Assembly: GCF_020164475.1 (NCBI RefSeq)
Contig: NZ_JAIQWX010000008.1
Span: 1-64,000 of the forward strand
From: Pseudomonas sp. REP124
GTDB taxonomy: Bacteria > Pseudomonadota > Gammaproteobacteria > Pseudomonadales > Pseudomonadaceae
Reading direction: 5' to 3'
DNA: 64,000 nucleotides
Below are positions 1-8,956 of this stretch, one piece after another. Positions within the stretch are counted from its first letter, which is position 1, and every line of letters begins with the position of its first letter. Under the pieces are notes generated by a model, which did no database searches, was not told the origin of the DNA, and saw only the letters and a program-made list of their open reading frames with translations. Made by a program: the position numbers and the translations under genes.

Positions 1-371
1 CACACATCGAGAGGAGGTGCAGCGAAGCAAACCGGAGGCGATGCCCCCGGATGGATGCCGGAGCGAAGGGATCCCGAGCCCCAGCGAGGGACCGAACGTC
101 GGGGCGAGACCTTTTGGTTACTTTTGGCTGGGCCGGCATTCCGGGCGTTTGCCAAAAGTGACCCGACCGTCAGGGCGGAACCGACAGCCGCCGTTACCGC
201 AGCAATGGATATACCCCCAATCCCCCCCCCCCTGGTCGGCCCAGAGGCCGCCAAGACCAAAGCGCAGAGAAAACTGACAACGCCGTCAGTTAGCAGTCAC
301 CTTCCTGACCGCCAAACAGGTTTATAAAGGAACATACCAATCCTATAACCCTGCCCTGGCGCCTCTCCCGA
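1..371. other. Non-coding region upstream of the RND operon
   Basis: No convincing gene is seen in this stretch. The short open frames in it are GC-rich and proline/arginine-rich, and their translation resembles spurious proteins often predicted from Pseudomonas intergenic repeats. It contains a long hairpin (116-163). A weak promoter-like pair lies at 302-307 (TTCCTG) and 323-328 (TATAAA) with a 15-base spacer, which could serve the efflux operon, but the spacing is short and I do not rely on it. Confidence 0.55.
116..163. repeat. Long hairpin, intergenic repeat-like
   Basis: GGTTACTTTTGGC at 116-128 is the reverse complement of GCCAAAAGTGACC at 151-163 except for one base. The 22-base loop holds a nested CCGG...CCGG dyad. 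There is no T-run after it, so it is not a simple terminator. From memory, similar sequence recurs between genes in Pseudomonas, so it is probably a dispersed palindromic repeat. Confidence 0.6.
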
Positions 372-1532
372 ATGCGAATCCAGCAAAAGCCCGTCCTGCT
401 CGTCGCCCTTCTGATCCTCCTGGCAGCGCTGGGCCTGTGGTATGCCACCAAACCCGCCAAGACCAAACTCGCCGCGCCCAACGCCATCCCCGTGCGGGTG
501 ATCAACGTCGCCGAAAAAGACGTGCCCCGCTACGTCAGCGGCATCGGCTCGGTGCTGTCGCTGCACAGCGTCGTGGTCCGTCCGCAGATCGACGGCATCC
601 TGACCAGAATCATGGTCAAGGAAGGCCAACTGGTGACCAAGGGCGACCTGCTGGCCACCATCGACGACCGCTCGATCCGCGCCAGCCTCGACCAGGCTAG
701 GGCGCAGCTCGGCGAGAGCCAGGCGCAACTGCAAGTGGCCCTGGTCAACCTCAAGCGCTACAAACTGCTGAGCGTCGACGACGGCGTCTCGAAACAGACC
801 TACGACCAGCAACAGGCACTGGTCAACCAGCTCAAGGCCACCGCCCAGGGCAACCAGGCCTCGATTGACGCTGCTCAGGTGCAACTGTCCTACACCCAGA
901 TTCGCTCCCCGGTCACCGGCCGCGTCGGGATTCGCACGGTGGACGAAGGCAACTTCCTGCGCATGACCGACACCCAAGGCCTGTTCACCGTCACCCAGAT
1001 CGACCCGATTGCCGTGGAGTTCTCCCTGCCGCAACAGATGCTGCCGACCCTGCAGGGCCTGATCAGCGATCCGCAGCACGCCCCGGTCAAGGCCTACATC
1101 GGTGCCGATACCGACGGTGAAACCGGCAACCTGCTGGGCGAAGGCCACCTGACTCTTATCGACAACCAGATCAACGCCAACACCGGGACCATCCGCGCCA
1201 AGGCCGAATTCAACAACGCCTCGCAGAAGCTCTGGCCGGGCCTGCTGGTGACGGTAAAAATTCAGACAGCCCTCGACAAGGATGCGCTGGTGGTGCCGCC
1301 CACTGTCGTACAGCGCGGCCTGGATCAGCCGTTCGTCTACCGCGTCCAGGGCGACAAGGTGGAAACGGTCCCGGTGGAAATGGTCTACCAGACCAGCGGC
1401 CAGAACATCATCAAGGGCGTGAAGCCCGGTGACGTACTGGTCAGCGACGGCCAGTCGCGGCTCAAGCCCGGTTCCACCGTGCAAGTGCTGACCGAGCCCG
1501 CGCAAGTGGTGCAATCGGAGGCCGCGCAATGA
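372..1532 (+). CDS. RND efflux periplasmic adaptor subunit (membrane fusion protein)
   Basis: A 386-residue adaptor that would link the inner-membrane RND pump to an outer-membrane channel. Residues about 7-28 form one hydrophobic segment (inner-membrane anchor or signal; no lipobox cysteine). This is followed by the biotinyl/lipoyl-like region (VVVRPQIDGILTRIMVKEGQ), an alpha-helical hairpin rich in Q/A (about 105-170) and the beta-barrel domain. It resembles the MdtA/AcrA family. Its stop overlaps the permease start by 4 bases, so the two are translationally coupled. The start has no strong Shine-Dalgarno sequence. The substrate cannot be told from sequence. Confidence 0.92.
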   Translation: MRIQQKPVLLVALLILLAALGLWYATKPAKTKLAAPNAIPVRVINVAEKDVPRYVSGIGSVLSLHSVVVRPQIDGILTRIMVKEGQLVTKGDLLATIDDRSIRASLDQARAQLGESQAQLQVALVNLKRYKLLSVDDGVSKQTYDQQQALVNQLKATAQGNQASIDAAQVQLSYTQIRSPVTGRVGIRTVDEGNFLRMTDTQGLFTVTQIDPIAVEFSLPQQMLPTLQGLISDPQHAPVKAYIGADTDGETGNLLGEGHLTLIDNQINANTGTIRAKAEFNNASQKLWPGLLVTVKIQTALDKDALVVPPTVVQRGLDQPFVYRVQGDKVETVPVEMVYQTSGQNIIKGVKPGDVLVSDGQSRLKPGSTVQVLTEPAQVVQSEAAQ

Positions 1533-4500
1533 AAGGCCACGGTTCGGTATCGGCCTGGTGCATCGACCACCCGGTAGCCACGGTGCTACTGACCTTCGCC
1601 CTGGTGCTGCTGGGCGTCATCGCCTTCCCGCGGCTGCCGGTGGCGCCCTTGCCCGAAGCGGAATTCCCGACCATCCAGGTGGCGGCGCAACTGCCCGGCG
1701 CCAGCCCGGAAACCATGGCATCTTCGGTAGCCACGCCTCTTGAAGTGCAGTTCAGCGCCATTCCCGGCGTGACCCAGATGACCTCGAGCAGCGCGCTTGG
1801 CTCGACCAACCTGACCCTGCAATTCACCCTCGACAAGAGCATCGACACCGCCGCCCAGGAAGTGCAGGCGGCGATCAACACCGCCGCCGGCAAGCTGCCC
1901 AAGGACATGCCGAACCTGCCGACCTGGCGCAAGGTCAACCCGGCCGACAGCCCGGTGCTGATCCTCAGCGTCAACTCGTCGCTGATGCCCGGCCCCGAAC
2001 TCAGCGACTTGACCGAAACCCTGCTGTCCCGTCAGATCAGCCAGATCGACGGTGTAGGACAGGTCAACATCACCGGTCAGCAACGTCCGGCGATTCGCGT
2101 CCAGGTCTCGGCGGACAAACTGGCGGCCATCGGCCTGACCCTGGCCGATATCCGTCTGGCGATTCAGCAGACCAGCCTCAACCTGGCCAAGGGTGCGCTG
2201 TACGGCGAGTCGAGCATTTCCACCCTGTCCACCAACGACCAGTTGTTTCATCCCGAGGACTACAGCCAACTGATCGTGTCCTACAAGGACGGTGCACCGG
2301 TCCACCTCAAGGACGTGGCCAAGGTGGTCAACGGCTCGGAAGATGCCTACGTCCAGGCCTGGGCGGGTTCGCAGCCTGGGGTCAACCTGGTGATCTTCCG
2401 CCAGCCGGGGGCCAACATCGTCGAGACCGTGGACCGCATTCAGGCCGCACTGCCGGGCCTGGAAGCGATGCTGCCGGCCTCGGTGCAGGTCAAGACCCTG
2501 ATCGACCGCACTCAGACCATCCGCGCCTCGCTGCATGAAGTGGAAATCACCCTGCTGATCGCCATCATGCTGGTGGTGGCGGTGATGGCGCTGTTCCTGC
2601 GCCAGCTGTCGGCGACGCTGATTGTGTCGGCGGTGCTCGGCGTTTCGCTGGTTGCCAGTTTCGCCCTGATGTACGTCATGGGGTTCAGCCTGAACAACCT
2701 GACCCTGGTGGCGATCGTGGTCGCCGTGGGCTTTGTGGTCGACGATGCAATTGTGGTGGTGGAGAACATTCACCGGCATCTGGAGGCCGGCGACGGCATG
2801 CGCGAGGCGGCGATCAAGGGCGCCGGGGAAATCGGCTTCACCGTGGTCTCGATCAGTTTCTCGCTGGTGGCGGCGTTCATTCCGCTGCTGTTCATGGGCG
2901 GCGTGGTCGGGCGGCTGTTCAAGGAGTTCGCCCTGACCGCGACCTCGACCATTCTGATTTCGGTGGTGGTGTCCCTGACCCTGGCGCCGACCCTGGCTGC
3001 GCTGTTCATGCGCGCCCCGGTGCACGATGCCCACGCTAAACCGGGCTTCGGCGAACGCCTGCTGGCCCTGTATGAGAAAGGTCTGCGCCGCGCGCTGGTG
3101 CATCAGAAACTGATGCTCGGCATATTCGGCCTGTCGGTAGCCCTGGCGGTTGGCGGATACATCTTCATTCCCAAAGGCTTCTTCCCGGTGCAGGACACCG
3201 GTTTCGTCCTCGGCACCACCGAAGCGGCCGCGGATATTTCCTACGGCGACATGGTGAAAAAACACCTGGCGATGGCCGAAATCGTCGCGGCCGACCCGGC
3301 GGTCCAGACGTTCTCGCACTCGGTCGGCGTCTCGGGCAGCAATCAGACCATCGCCAACGGCCGCTTCTGGATCGCCCTGAAAAAACGCGGCGATCGCGAT
3401 GTGTCCGCCAGTCAGTTCATCGACCGGATTCGCCCGCAACTGATGAAAGTCCCCGGCATCGTCCTGTACCTGCGCGCCGGCCAGGACATCAACCTCAGCT
3501 CCGGCCCGAGCCGTGCCCAATACCAGTATGTGCTCAAGAGCAACGACGGCGCGGTGCTGAGCACCTGGACTCAGCGCCTGACGGAAAAACTGCGCGGCAA
3601 CCCGGCGTTCCGCGATGTTTCCAACGACTTGCAACTGGGCGGCAGCATCACTCACATCAGCATCGACCGCAGCGCCGCGGCGCGCTTCGGCCTGACCGCC
3701 AGCGATGTCGACGAAGCGCTGTACGACGCCTTCGGCCAACGCCAGATCAACGAATTCCAGACCCAGGTCAACCAGTACAACGTGATTCTGGAACTGGACA
3801 CCAAACAGCGCGGCAAGGCCGAAAGCCTCAACTACTTCTATTTGCGCTCGCCGCTGAGTGGCGAGATGGTGCCGCTGTCGGCGCTGGCTCGCTTCGATGC
3901 GCCCACCGTCGGCCCGCTGTCCATCGCCCACGACGGCATGTTCCCGGCCGCCAACCTGTCGTTCAACCTCGCCCCCGGCGTGGCGCTGGGCGATGCGGTG
4001 ATCATGCTCGACCAGGCCAAGGCCGACATCGGCATGCCGGTGGCGATCAGCGGCAACTTCCAGGGCGCGGCCCAGGCGTTCCAGAGTTCGCTGGCCAGTC
4101 AGCCATGGCTGATCCTCGCGGCGCTGGTGGCGGTGTACATCATTCTCGGCGTGCTCTACGAGAGCTTCGTGCACCCGCTGACCATCATCTCGACCCTGCC
4201 GGCGGCGGGACTCGGTGCGGTGATCATGCTGTGGATTTGCGGCCAGGACTTTTCGATCATGGCGCTGATCGGCCTGGTGCTGCTGATCGGTATCGTCAAG
4301 AAGAACGGCATCCTGATGATCGACTTCGCCCTGGAGGCGCAGCGCAAGGGCGGCCTGTCTCCGGAGGACGCGATCTTCCAGGCCTGTCTCACGCGGTTCC
4401 GGCCGATCATCATGACCACCCTCGCCGCCCTGCTCGGCGCCCTGCCGCTGATGCTCGGCTACGGCACCGGCGCCGAGCTGCGCCAACCGCTTGGGATCGC

Positions 4501-4630
4501 GGTGGTCGGCGGCCTGTTGGTTAGCCAGGCGCTGACGCTGTTCACCACGCCAGTCATATACTTATGGCTCGAGCGGCTATTTCATCGGCCCAAAACCACG
4601 CCCGTACCGGCGCTGGCGACCACAGACTGA
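1529..4630 (+). CDS. RND efflux permease, HAE1/MdtB-MdtC-like
   Basis: A 1033-residue proton-driven pump of the resistance-nodulation-division family, the usual length for this family. It begins with the typical short cytoplasmic piece and TM1 (HPVATVLLTFALVLLGVIAF). The proton-relay aspartate pair is visible in TM4 (FVVDDAIVVVENIHR, about residue 400), with large periplasmic loops after TM1 and TM7. The second-half signature (GLVLLIGIVKKNGILMIDFA) is intact. No outer-membrane factor follows, so it presumably borrows a TolC/OprM-type channel encoded elsewhere. A two-component system follows directly, suggesting inducible expression. The substrate is unknown. Confidence 0.95.
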   Translation: MKGHGSVSAWCIDHPVATVLLTFALVLLGVIAFPRLPVAPLPEAEFPTIQVAAQLPGASPETMASSVATPLEVQFSAIPGVTQMTSSSALGSTNLTLQFTLDKSIDTAAQEVQAAINTAAGKLPKDMPNLPTWRKVNPADSPVLILSVNSSLMPGPELSDLTETLLSRQISQIDGVGQVNITGQQRPAIRVQVSADKLAAIGLTLADIRLAIQQTSLNLAKGALYGESSISTLSTNDQLFHPEDYSQLIVSYKDGAPVHLKDVAKVVNGSEDAYVQAWAGSQPGVNLVIFRQPGANIVETVDRIQAALPGLEAMLPASVQVKTLIDRTQTIRASLHEVEITLLIAIMLVVAVMALFLRQLSATLIVSAVLGVSLVASFALMYVMGFSLNNLTLVAIVVAVGFVVDDAIVVVENIHRHLEAGDGMREAAIKGAGEIGFTVVSISFSLVAAFIPLLFMGGVVGRLFKEFALTATSTILISVVVSLTLAPTLAALFMRAPVHDAHAKPGFGERLLALYEKGLRRALVHQKLMLGIFGLSVALAVGGYIFIPKGFFPVQDTGFVLGTTEAAADISYGDMVKKHLAMAEIVAADPAVQTFSHSVGVSGSNQTIANGRFWIALKKRGDRDVSASQFIDRIRPQLMKVPGIVLYLRAGQDINLSSGPSRAQYQYVLKSNDGAVLSTWTQRLTEKLRGNPAFRDVSNDLQLGGSITHISIDRSAAARFGLTASDVDEALYDAFGQRQINEFQTQVNQYNVILELDTKQRGKAESLNYFYLRSPLSGEMVPLSALARFDAPTVGPLSIAHDGMFPAANLSFNLAPGVALGDAVIMLDQAKADIGMPVAISGNFQGAAQAFQSSLASQPWLILAALVAVYIILGVLYESFVHPLTIISTLPAAGLGAVIMLWICGQDFSIMALIGLVLLIGIVKKNGILMIDFALEAQRKGGLSPEDAIFQACLTRFRPIIMTTLAALLGALPLMLGYGTGAELRQPLGIAVVGGLLVSQALTLFTTPVIYLWLERLFHRPKTTPVPALATTD

Positions 4631-4639
4631 GGCGGGGTC

Positions 4640-5317
4640 ATGCGTGTCCTGATTATCGAAGACGAAGAAAAAACCGCGGACTATCTGCACCGCGGCCTGA
4701 CGGAACAGGGTTACACCGTGGACCTGGCCCGCGATGGCGTGGAAGGCCTGCACCTGGCGCTGGAAAGCGACTACGCGGTGATCGTCCTCGACGTGATGCT
4801 GCCGGGCCTCGATGGCTTCGGCGTACTGCGCGCGCTGCGTGCGCGCAAACAGACACCGGTGATCATGCTCACCGCCCGCGAGCGCGTCGAAGATCGCATC
4901 AAGGGCCTGCGCGACGGTGCCGACGACTACCTGGGCAAACCCTTTTCCTTCCTCGAACTGGTGGCCCGCCTGCAGGCGCTGACCCGTCGCAGCGGCGGCC
5001 ACGAACCGGTGCAGGTGAGCATCGCCGACCTGTGGATAGATCTGATCAGCCGCAAGGCCACCCGCGCCGGCACCCGCCTGGACCTGACCGCCAAGGAGTT
5101 CTCGCTGCTCAGCGTGCTGGCCCGGCGTCAGGGTGAAATCCTTTCGAAAACCGCCATCGCCGAGATGGTCTGGGACATCAATTTCGACAGCGACGCCAAT
5201 GTCGTCGAAGTCGCGATCAAGCGTCTGCGGGCCAAGCTCGACGGCCCCTTCGATGAAAAACTGCTGCACACCATCCGTGGCATGGGTTATGTGCTGGAGA
5301 GCCGTGGTGTCCAGTAA
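4640..5317 (+). CDS. OmpR-family response regulator
   Basis: A 225-residue transcription factor with an N-terminal receiver domain (acidic pair near residues 7-8, phospho-acceptor Asp51 in IVLDVMLPG, conserved Lys in GKPFSF) and a C-terminal winged-helix DNA-binding domain (LDLTAKEFSLLSVLARRQGE). It resembles the CopR/CzcR/IrlR branch often paired with efflux genes. It starts 9 bases after the pump gene and overlaps the kinase start by 11 bases, so pump, regulator and kinase look like one operon. That it controls the pump is inferred from position. Confidence 0.93.
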   Translation: MRVLIIEDEEKTADYLHRGLTEQGYTVDLARDGVEGLHLALESDYAVIVLDVMLPGLDGFGVLRALRARKQTPVIMLTARERVEDRIKGLRDGADDYLGKPFSFLELVARLQALTRRSGGHEPVQVSIADLWIDLISRKATRAGTRLDLTAKEFSLLSVLARRQGEILSKTAIAEMVWDINFDSDANVVEVAIKRLRAKLDGPFDEKLLHTIRGMGYVLESRGVQ

Positions 5318-6671
5318 CAGCATCGCCCTGCGCCTGAGCGGCATGTTCACCCTGGTGGCGCTGCTGGTGTTCCTGTTGATCGGCTGGGCGCTGTACCAGC
5401 AGGTCGACAAGGGCCTGGGCCTGCTGCCCGAAGCAGAGCTGGATGCGCGTTACAGCGTGCTCGAATCCACGGTCGGGCGCTACGGCACGCCGGAGCATTG
5501 GGTGAAGATCAACAACAAGCTCAAGCTGCTCGGCGAAGAGGACAAGCGCATCAGTTTCTGGATCACCAGCGGAGATCCTCACTACGAATACGGCAACCTC
5601 ACGCCGCAGATCCGCGAGTTTGCCCAAGGCCCGCTGGGCATGCGCGACATGTCCCTGCCCGGTCAGCCCTACCCGCTCAAAGTGCTGGTCAGCCAGTTCC
5701 CGGCCAAGGACCAACGACCGCCGCTGCGCTTCATGATCGGTATCGATACCGAGACGTTTTTCCACACCCAGCATCAGTTGCTGATCGCACTGATCAGCCT
5801 GGCGATTGTCGGCGTGCTGCTGGCCTCGGCCCTGGGTTACTGGGTGGCGCGGATCGGCCTCAAGCCGCTGATCAAACTGTCCCAGGAGGCCCAGCGCCTG
5901 GCGCCGCCGCTGCGTTCCGGACGCTTGCGACTGTCGCCGTTGCCGCCGGAATTGAATCAGTTCGTCAACTCGTTCAACGCCACTCTTGAGCGGGTCGAAC
6001 AGGCTTACTCGCGGCTTGAATCCTTCAACGCCGACGTCGCCCATGAACTGCGTTCGCCATTGACCAACCTGATCGGCCAGACCCAGGTGGCGCTGACCCG
6101 GGGGCGTTCGGCGGAACATTATTTCGAGGTCCTGCAATCGAACCTCGAGGAGCTGGAGCGGCTGCGCTCGATCATCAATGACATGCTGTTTCTGGCCAGC
6201 GCGGACCAGGGCAGCAAGGCGACCAAACTCACCTCCACGTCCCTGGCCGATGAGGTGGCGACGACCCTGGAGTACCTGGATTTCATCCTCGAAGATGCCC
6301 AGGTTCAGGTGCAGGTCAGCGGCGATGCCCAGGTGGAAATCGAGATCGCCCATCTACGGCGGGCGCTGATCAACCTGCTGAACAATGCGGTGCAGCACAC
6401 CGAGCCGGGCCAGGTGATTCAGGTGCAAATCCAGGCCGAGGAGCATCGGATCAGCATCGGCGTGGCCAACCCGGGTTCACCGATCTCCAACGAACACCTG
6501 TCACGGCTGTTCGAGCGTTTCTACCGGGTCGATGCCTCGCGCAGCAATAGCGGGCACAACCACGGCCTGGGGCTGGCGATCGTCAAGGCGATCGCGTTGA
6601 TGCATGGCGGGGATGTGTTCGTGCGCAGTGACCACGGGATGAATACCTTCGGGATTCATTTGCCGGTTTGA
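5307..6671 (+). CDS. Sensor histidine kinase, heavy-metal-sensor-like
   Basis: A 454-residue membrane kinase partnering the upstream regulator. TM1 is at about 11-30 and TM2 at about 158-180, enclosing a periplasmic domain of about 125 residues, then HAMP. The phospho-accepting His246 lies in ADVAHELRSPLTNL, followed by an N box (RRALINLLNNAVQHT) and a G box (HGLGLAIVKAI). I chose the GTG at 5307 because GGAGAG (5296-5301) lies 5 bases upstream. The frame stays open further upstream only as a shadow of the regulator gene. The signal sensed is unknown. Confidence 0.92.
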   Translation: MSSNSIALRLSGMFTLVALLVFLLIGWALYQQVDKGLGLLPEAELDARYSVLESTVGRYGTPEHWVKINNKLKLLGEEDKRISFWITSGDPHYEYGNLTPQIREFAQGPLGMRDMSLPGQPYPLKVLVSQFPAKDQRPPLRFMIGIDTETFFHTQHQLLIALISLAIVGVLLASALGYWVARIGLKPLIKLSQEAQRLAPPLRSGRLRLSPLPPELNQFVNSFNATLERVEQAYSRLESFNADVAHELRSPLTNLIGQTQVALTRGRSAEHYFEVLQSNLEELERLRSIINDMLFLASADQGSKATKLTSTSLADEVATTLEYLDFILEDAQVQVQVSGDAQVEIEIAHLRRALINLLNNAVQHTEPGQVIQVQIQAEEHRISIGVANPGSPISNEHLSRLFERFYRVDASRSNSGHNHGLGLAIVKAIALMHGGDVFVRSDHGMNTFGIHLPV

Positions 6672-6794
6672 GAAGGCTGCGATCTTTGCTTTTCACGTAA
6701 CAGTCCTTTCATGAATCCGCTCTTTTTCCCATCGGCCGACATCCTTATCTTTGCTCGCACCAAACAGCACTTGCCAAGCAAGAAGGTTTTAAAG

Positions 6795-7019
6795 ATGTCC
6801 AACAGTATGGGTATTGCCAGCGCTTTCGTTTTGTCCTCGTTGATCGCTTCTCCTTTCGTCATGGCTGAAGAGTCGCAAGCGTTCGTCGCCCAGAACGCCG
6901 CACGCGCCGCCGCTTACGAAGAGCACCAGACCGAGATGACGGCCAAGGCTCAGCAAGCCACTCAAGCCCCGCAGGCCTCCAGCTCCCAGTCTCGGGGCGA
7001 AGTCCTGAAGGACAGCTGA
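6795..7019 (+). CDS. Small secreted protein of unknown function
   Basis: A 74-residue protein. I start it at the ATG at 6795, preceded by AAGAAGG with 8-base spacing. Residues 1-24 look like a signal peptide ending ...SPFVMA, with cleavage before EES. The mature part of about 50 residues is hydrophilic and rich in Ala, Gln and Ser with no cysteine. I do not recognise a family. It follows the kinase gene by 123 bases and is followed by two hairpins, so it is probably a separate transcript. A link to the efflux/two-component locus is possible but not shown. Confidence 0.6.
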   Translation: MSNSMGIASAFVLSSLIASPFVMAEESQAFVAQNAARAAAYEEHQTEMTAKAQQATQAPQASSSQSRGEVLKDS

Positions 7020-7050
7020 TCCCCGCACATCGCACCAGTTTCCCCCGACA

Positions 7051-7111
7051 TTTTCACGGCTCTTCCCGTGAAAATTGTCACCAGGGCCGCCCTCACCAGC
7101 GGCCTTTTTTT
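7051..7111 (+). terminator. Tandem hairpins with intrinsic terminator
   Basis: The first hairpin is TTTTCACGG (7051-7059) with CCGTGAAAA (7066-7074). The second pairs GGCCGC (7085-7090) with GCGGCC (7099-7104) and is followed by seven T (7105-7111), a standard Rho-independent terminator for the small secreted-protein gene. The rest of the gap to 7324 is filled by a REP element. Confidence 0.8.
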
Positions 7112-7166
7112 CGTTTGTTATTACAGTCATCGCAACGATTCGCGTTGCCCCATGGACGACGTATTA

Positions 7167-7273
7167 CCTGTGGGAGCGTGGCTTGCCCGCGATGGTTGTT
7201 AACGATAACGCTGGAAACCTGATGCCCCGGGTTATCGTTGACCACCATCGCGAGCATGCTCGCTCCTACAGGG
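7167..7273. repeat. REP-type palindromic repeat (copy 1)
   Basis: An inverted pair of GC-rich REP units opens with CCTGTGGGAGCG and closes with CGCTCCTACAGG. A second inner dyad pairs AACGATAAC (7201-7209) with GTTATCGTT (7231-7239). It shares its inner sequence (GGAAACCTGATGCCCCG) with the copy at 8830-8933 on the other side of the diguanylate cyclase gene. Confidence 0.85.
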
Positions 7274-7324
7274 ATCGGGGTATGGGGCTACGCTTAGTCA
7301 GTCACTCCCGCAGACCTGTGCCCC

Positions 7325-8827
7325 ATGACCGTACGCCGTACCCCTCAACGTGCAAGCAGCGCCGGGCGGCCCGAGCTTCTGGTGATTCTCGGCAGCAGCC
7401 TGACCGTCATCGCGATTATCGCCATCGTCACCTTTCTGCTGATTCGCGAACACGCCAACGCTCATCAGACCGCCACCCGCAGCGCGACCACCATCGCGCA
7501 ACTGATCGACGCCGATGTGCTGCGCACGGTGGAACTCTACGACCTGACCCTGCAAGGCCTGATCGCCGCCGCGCACAGGGATGATCTGAAGCAGGTGTCG
7601 GCGCAGGTTCGCCAACTGGTGCTGTTCGACCGCTCCGCCACTGCGCGCTTCAAAAGCGACATCCTGTTGCTCGACAAGCATGGCGAGGTGCTCGCCGACT
7701 CCTCATTGATCGAGCCCAAGCCGGGCAACTTCGCCGACAGGGAATACTTCCTCGCCCATGCCTTCAATCGTGACGTCGGCCTGTTCATCAGCCGCCCGTA
7801 CAAGACCCGCTGCGACTGCGAGTTCAACGACGAATGGCAAATAAGTTTCAGCCGGCGCGTATCCTCGGCGAGCGGTGAGTTCCTGGGCGTCGCGGTGGCT
7901 TCGATGCGTCTGGAGTACTTCGAGCAGTTGTTCAACAGCCTGGACATCGGCACCGACAGCACCCTGGCCATCATCAATGACGACGGCTTGCTGCTGGCAC
8001 AGAAGCCTTTTCTGCAAGGCAGCTCGATCGGCAAGAGCTATGCCGGCCGGCCCAACGTCGTGCGTATGCTGCGGGAGCGCAGCGGCAGCTTTGACAGTGT
8101 GTCGAGCGTTGACCAGCGGCAACGGCTGTATACCTTCAGCCGGGTCGGCAACTTGCCGCTGACGGTAATCGTCGCCCTGTCCGGCGATGAAGTGTTCGCA
8201 GCCTGGAAACGCACGGCGATTGTCATCAGCGGCGCCACCGGGGTTCTGTGTCTGGCGTTGTTGTGGCTGACCTGGCTGCTCTGCCGCGAACTGCGTTTGC
8301 GCCACTGCATCGAGAAGGAGCTTGAACAACTGGCGGCCACTGACGCGCTGACCGGCGTGGCCAACCGTCGGACCCTCGATCAGACCCTGCGCCATGAATG
8401 GTTCCGCGCACAGCGCTCCGGCAAACCAATGTCGGTGCTGATGATCGATGCCGACCACTTCAAGGCCTTCAACGACCGTCATGGTCACCCGGCAGGCGAT
8501 GAAGCCTTGCGCTCGCTGGCCGAGGTCATCAGCGCCAACGTCCACCGCCCGACCGACCTGGTGGCCCGCTATGGGGGCGAGGAGTTTTCGGTGATCCTGG
8601 CGGAAACCGACAACGACGGCGCCCGGCAGATCGCCGAGCGCATTCGAGAACAGGTCGAAGAATTGCCGGTGGTAGCCGGTGATGAACGGCCCATGACAGT
8701 GAGCATCGGCATCAGTACCTGGACCACCGCCAGTGATATCAGTCTTGAGCAGCTGCTGTTTGCAGCGGACAAGGCGCTGTACCAGGCCAAGGATGGAGGG
8801 CGTAATCAGGTATTCAGCCTACCTTGA
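7325..8827 (+). CDS. Membrane diguanylate cyclase with dCache-like sensor
   Basis: A 500-residue enzyme predicted to make cyclic di-GMP from two GTP. TM1 is at about 19-40. A periplasmic sensor of about 240 residues follows (dCache-like, with a CDC pair in KTRCDCEF). TM2 is at about 300-325, then a GGDEF domain. The active-site motif is GGEEF (417-421), and RPTD (408-411), five residues upstream, is a complete inhibitory I-site. The enzyme is therefore probably active and product-inhibited. It stands alone, bracketed by two REP elements. The signal is unknown. Confidence 0.93.
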   Translation: MTVRRTPQRASSAGRPELLVILGSSLTVIAIIAIVTFLLIREHANAHQTATRSATTIAQLIDADVLRTVELYDLTLQGLIAAAHRDDLKQVSAQVRQLVLFDRSATARFKSDILLLDKHGEVLADSSLIEPKPGNFADREYFLAHAFNRDVGLFISRPYKTRCDCEFNDEWQISFSRRVSSASGEFLGVAVASMRLEYFEQLFNSLDIGTDSTLAIINDDGLLLAQKPFLQGSSIGKSYAGRPNVVRMLRERSGSFDSVSSVDQRQRLYTFSRVGNLPLTVIVALSGDEVFAAWKRTAIVISGATGVLCLALLWLTWLLCRELRLRHCIEKELEQLAATDALTGVANRRTLDQTLRHEWFRAQRSGKPMSVLMIDADHFKAFNDRHGHPAGDEALRSLAEVISANVHRPTDLVARYGGEEFSVILAETDNDGARQIAERIREQVEELPVVAGDERPMTVSIGISTWTTASDISLEQLLFAADKALYQAKDGGRNQVFSLP

Positions 8828-8829
8828 CC

Positions 8830-8933
8830 CCTGTAGGAGCGAGCATGCTCGCGATGGTCTCCAACGATAACGTGGGAAACCTGATGCCCCGCGGTGTTCC
8901 GTCCTCCATCGCGAGCATGCTCGCTCCTACAGG
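8830..8933. repeat. REP-type palindromic repeat (copy 2)
   Basis: An inverted pair running from CCTGTAGGAGCGAGCATGC to GCATGCTCGCTCCTACAGG. The middle contains AACGATAACG and GGAAACCTGATGCCCCG, also found in the copy at 7167-7273. The element begins 3 bases after the diguanylate cyclase stop codon. Confidence 0.85.
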
Positions 8934-8956
8934 GGGTCGAGACCAAATTTCGGAAA

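Noticed and set aside
1586-4486. A 966-codon open frame antisense to the RND permease
   Set aside because: It is a GC-rich shadow frame, rich in His, Arg, Gln and Asp without domains or a ribosome site, and the plus strand encodes an unmistakable pump.
5133-5306. Longer N-terminus of the sensor kinase
   Set aside because: The stretch is the response-regulator gene read in another frame; the GTG at 5307 has a proper ribosome site and leads directly into TM1.
7075-7584. A 169-codon frame overlapping the start of the diguanylate cyclase
   Set aside because: It crosses a terminator and a REP element and shows Arg/His-rich shadow composition without any domain.
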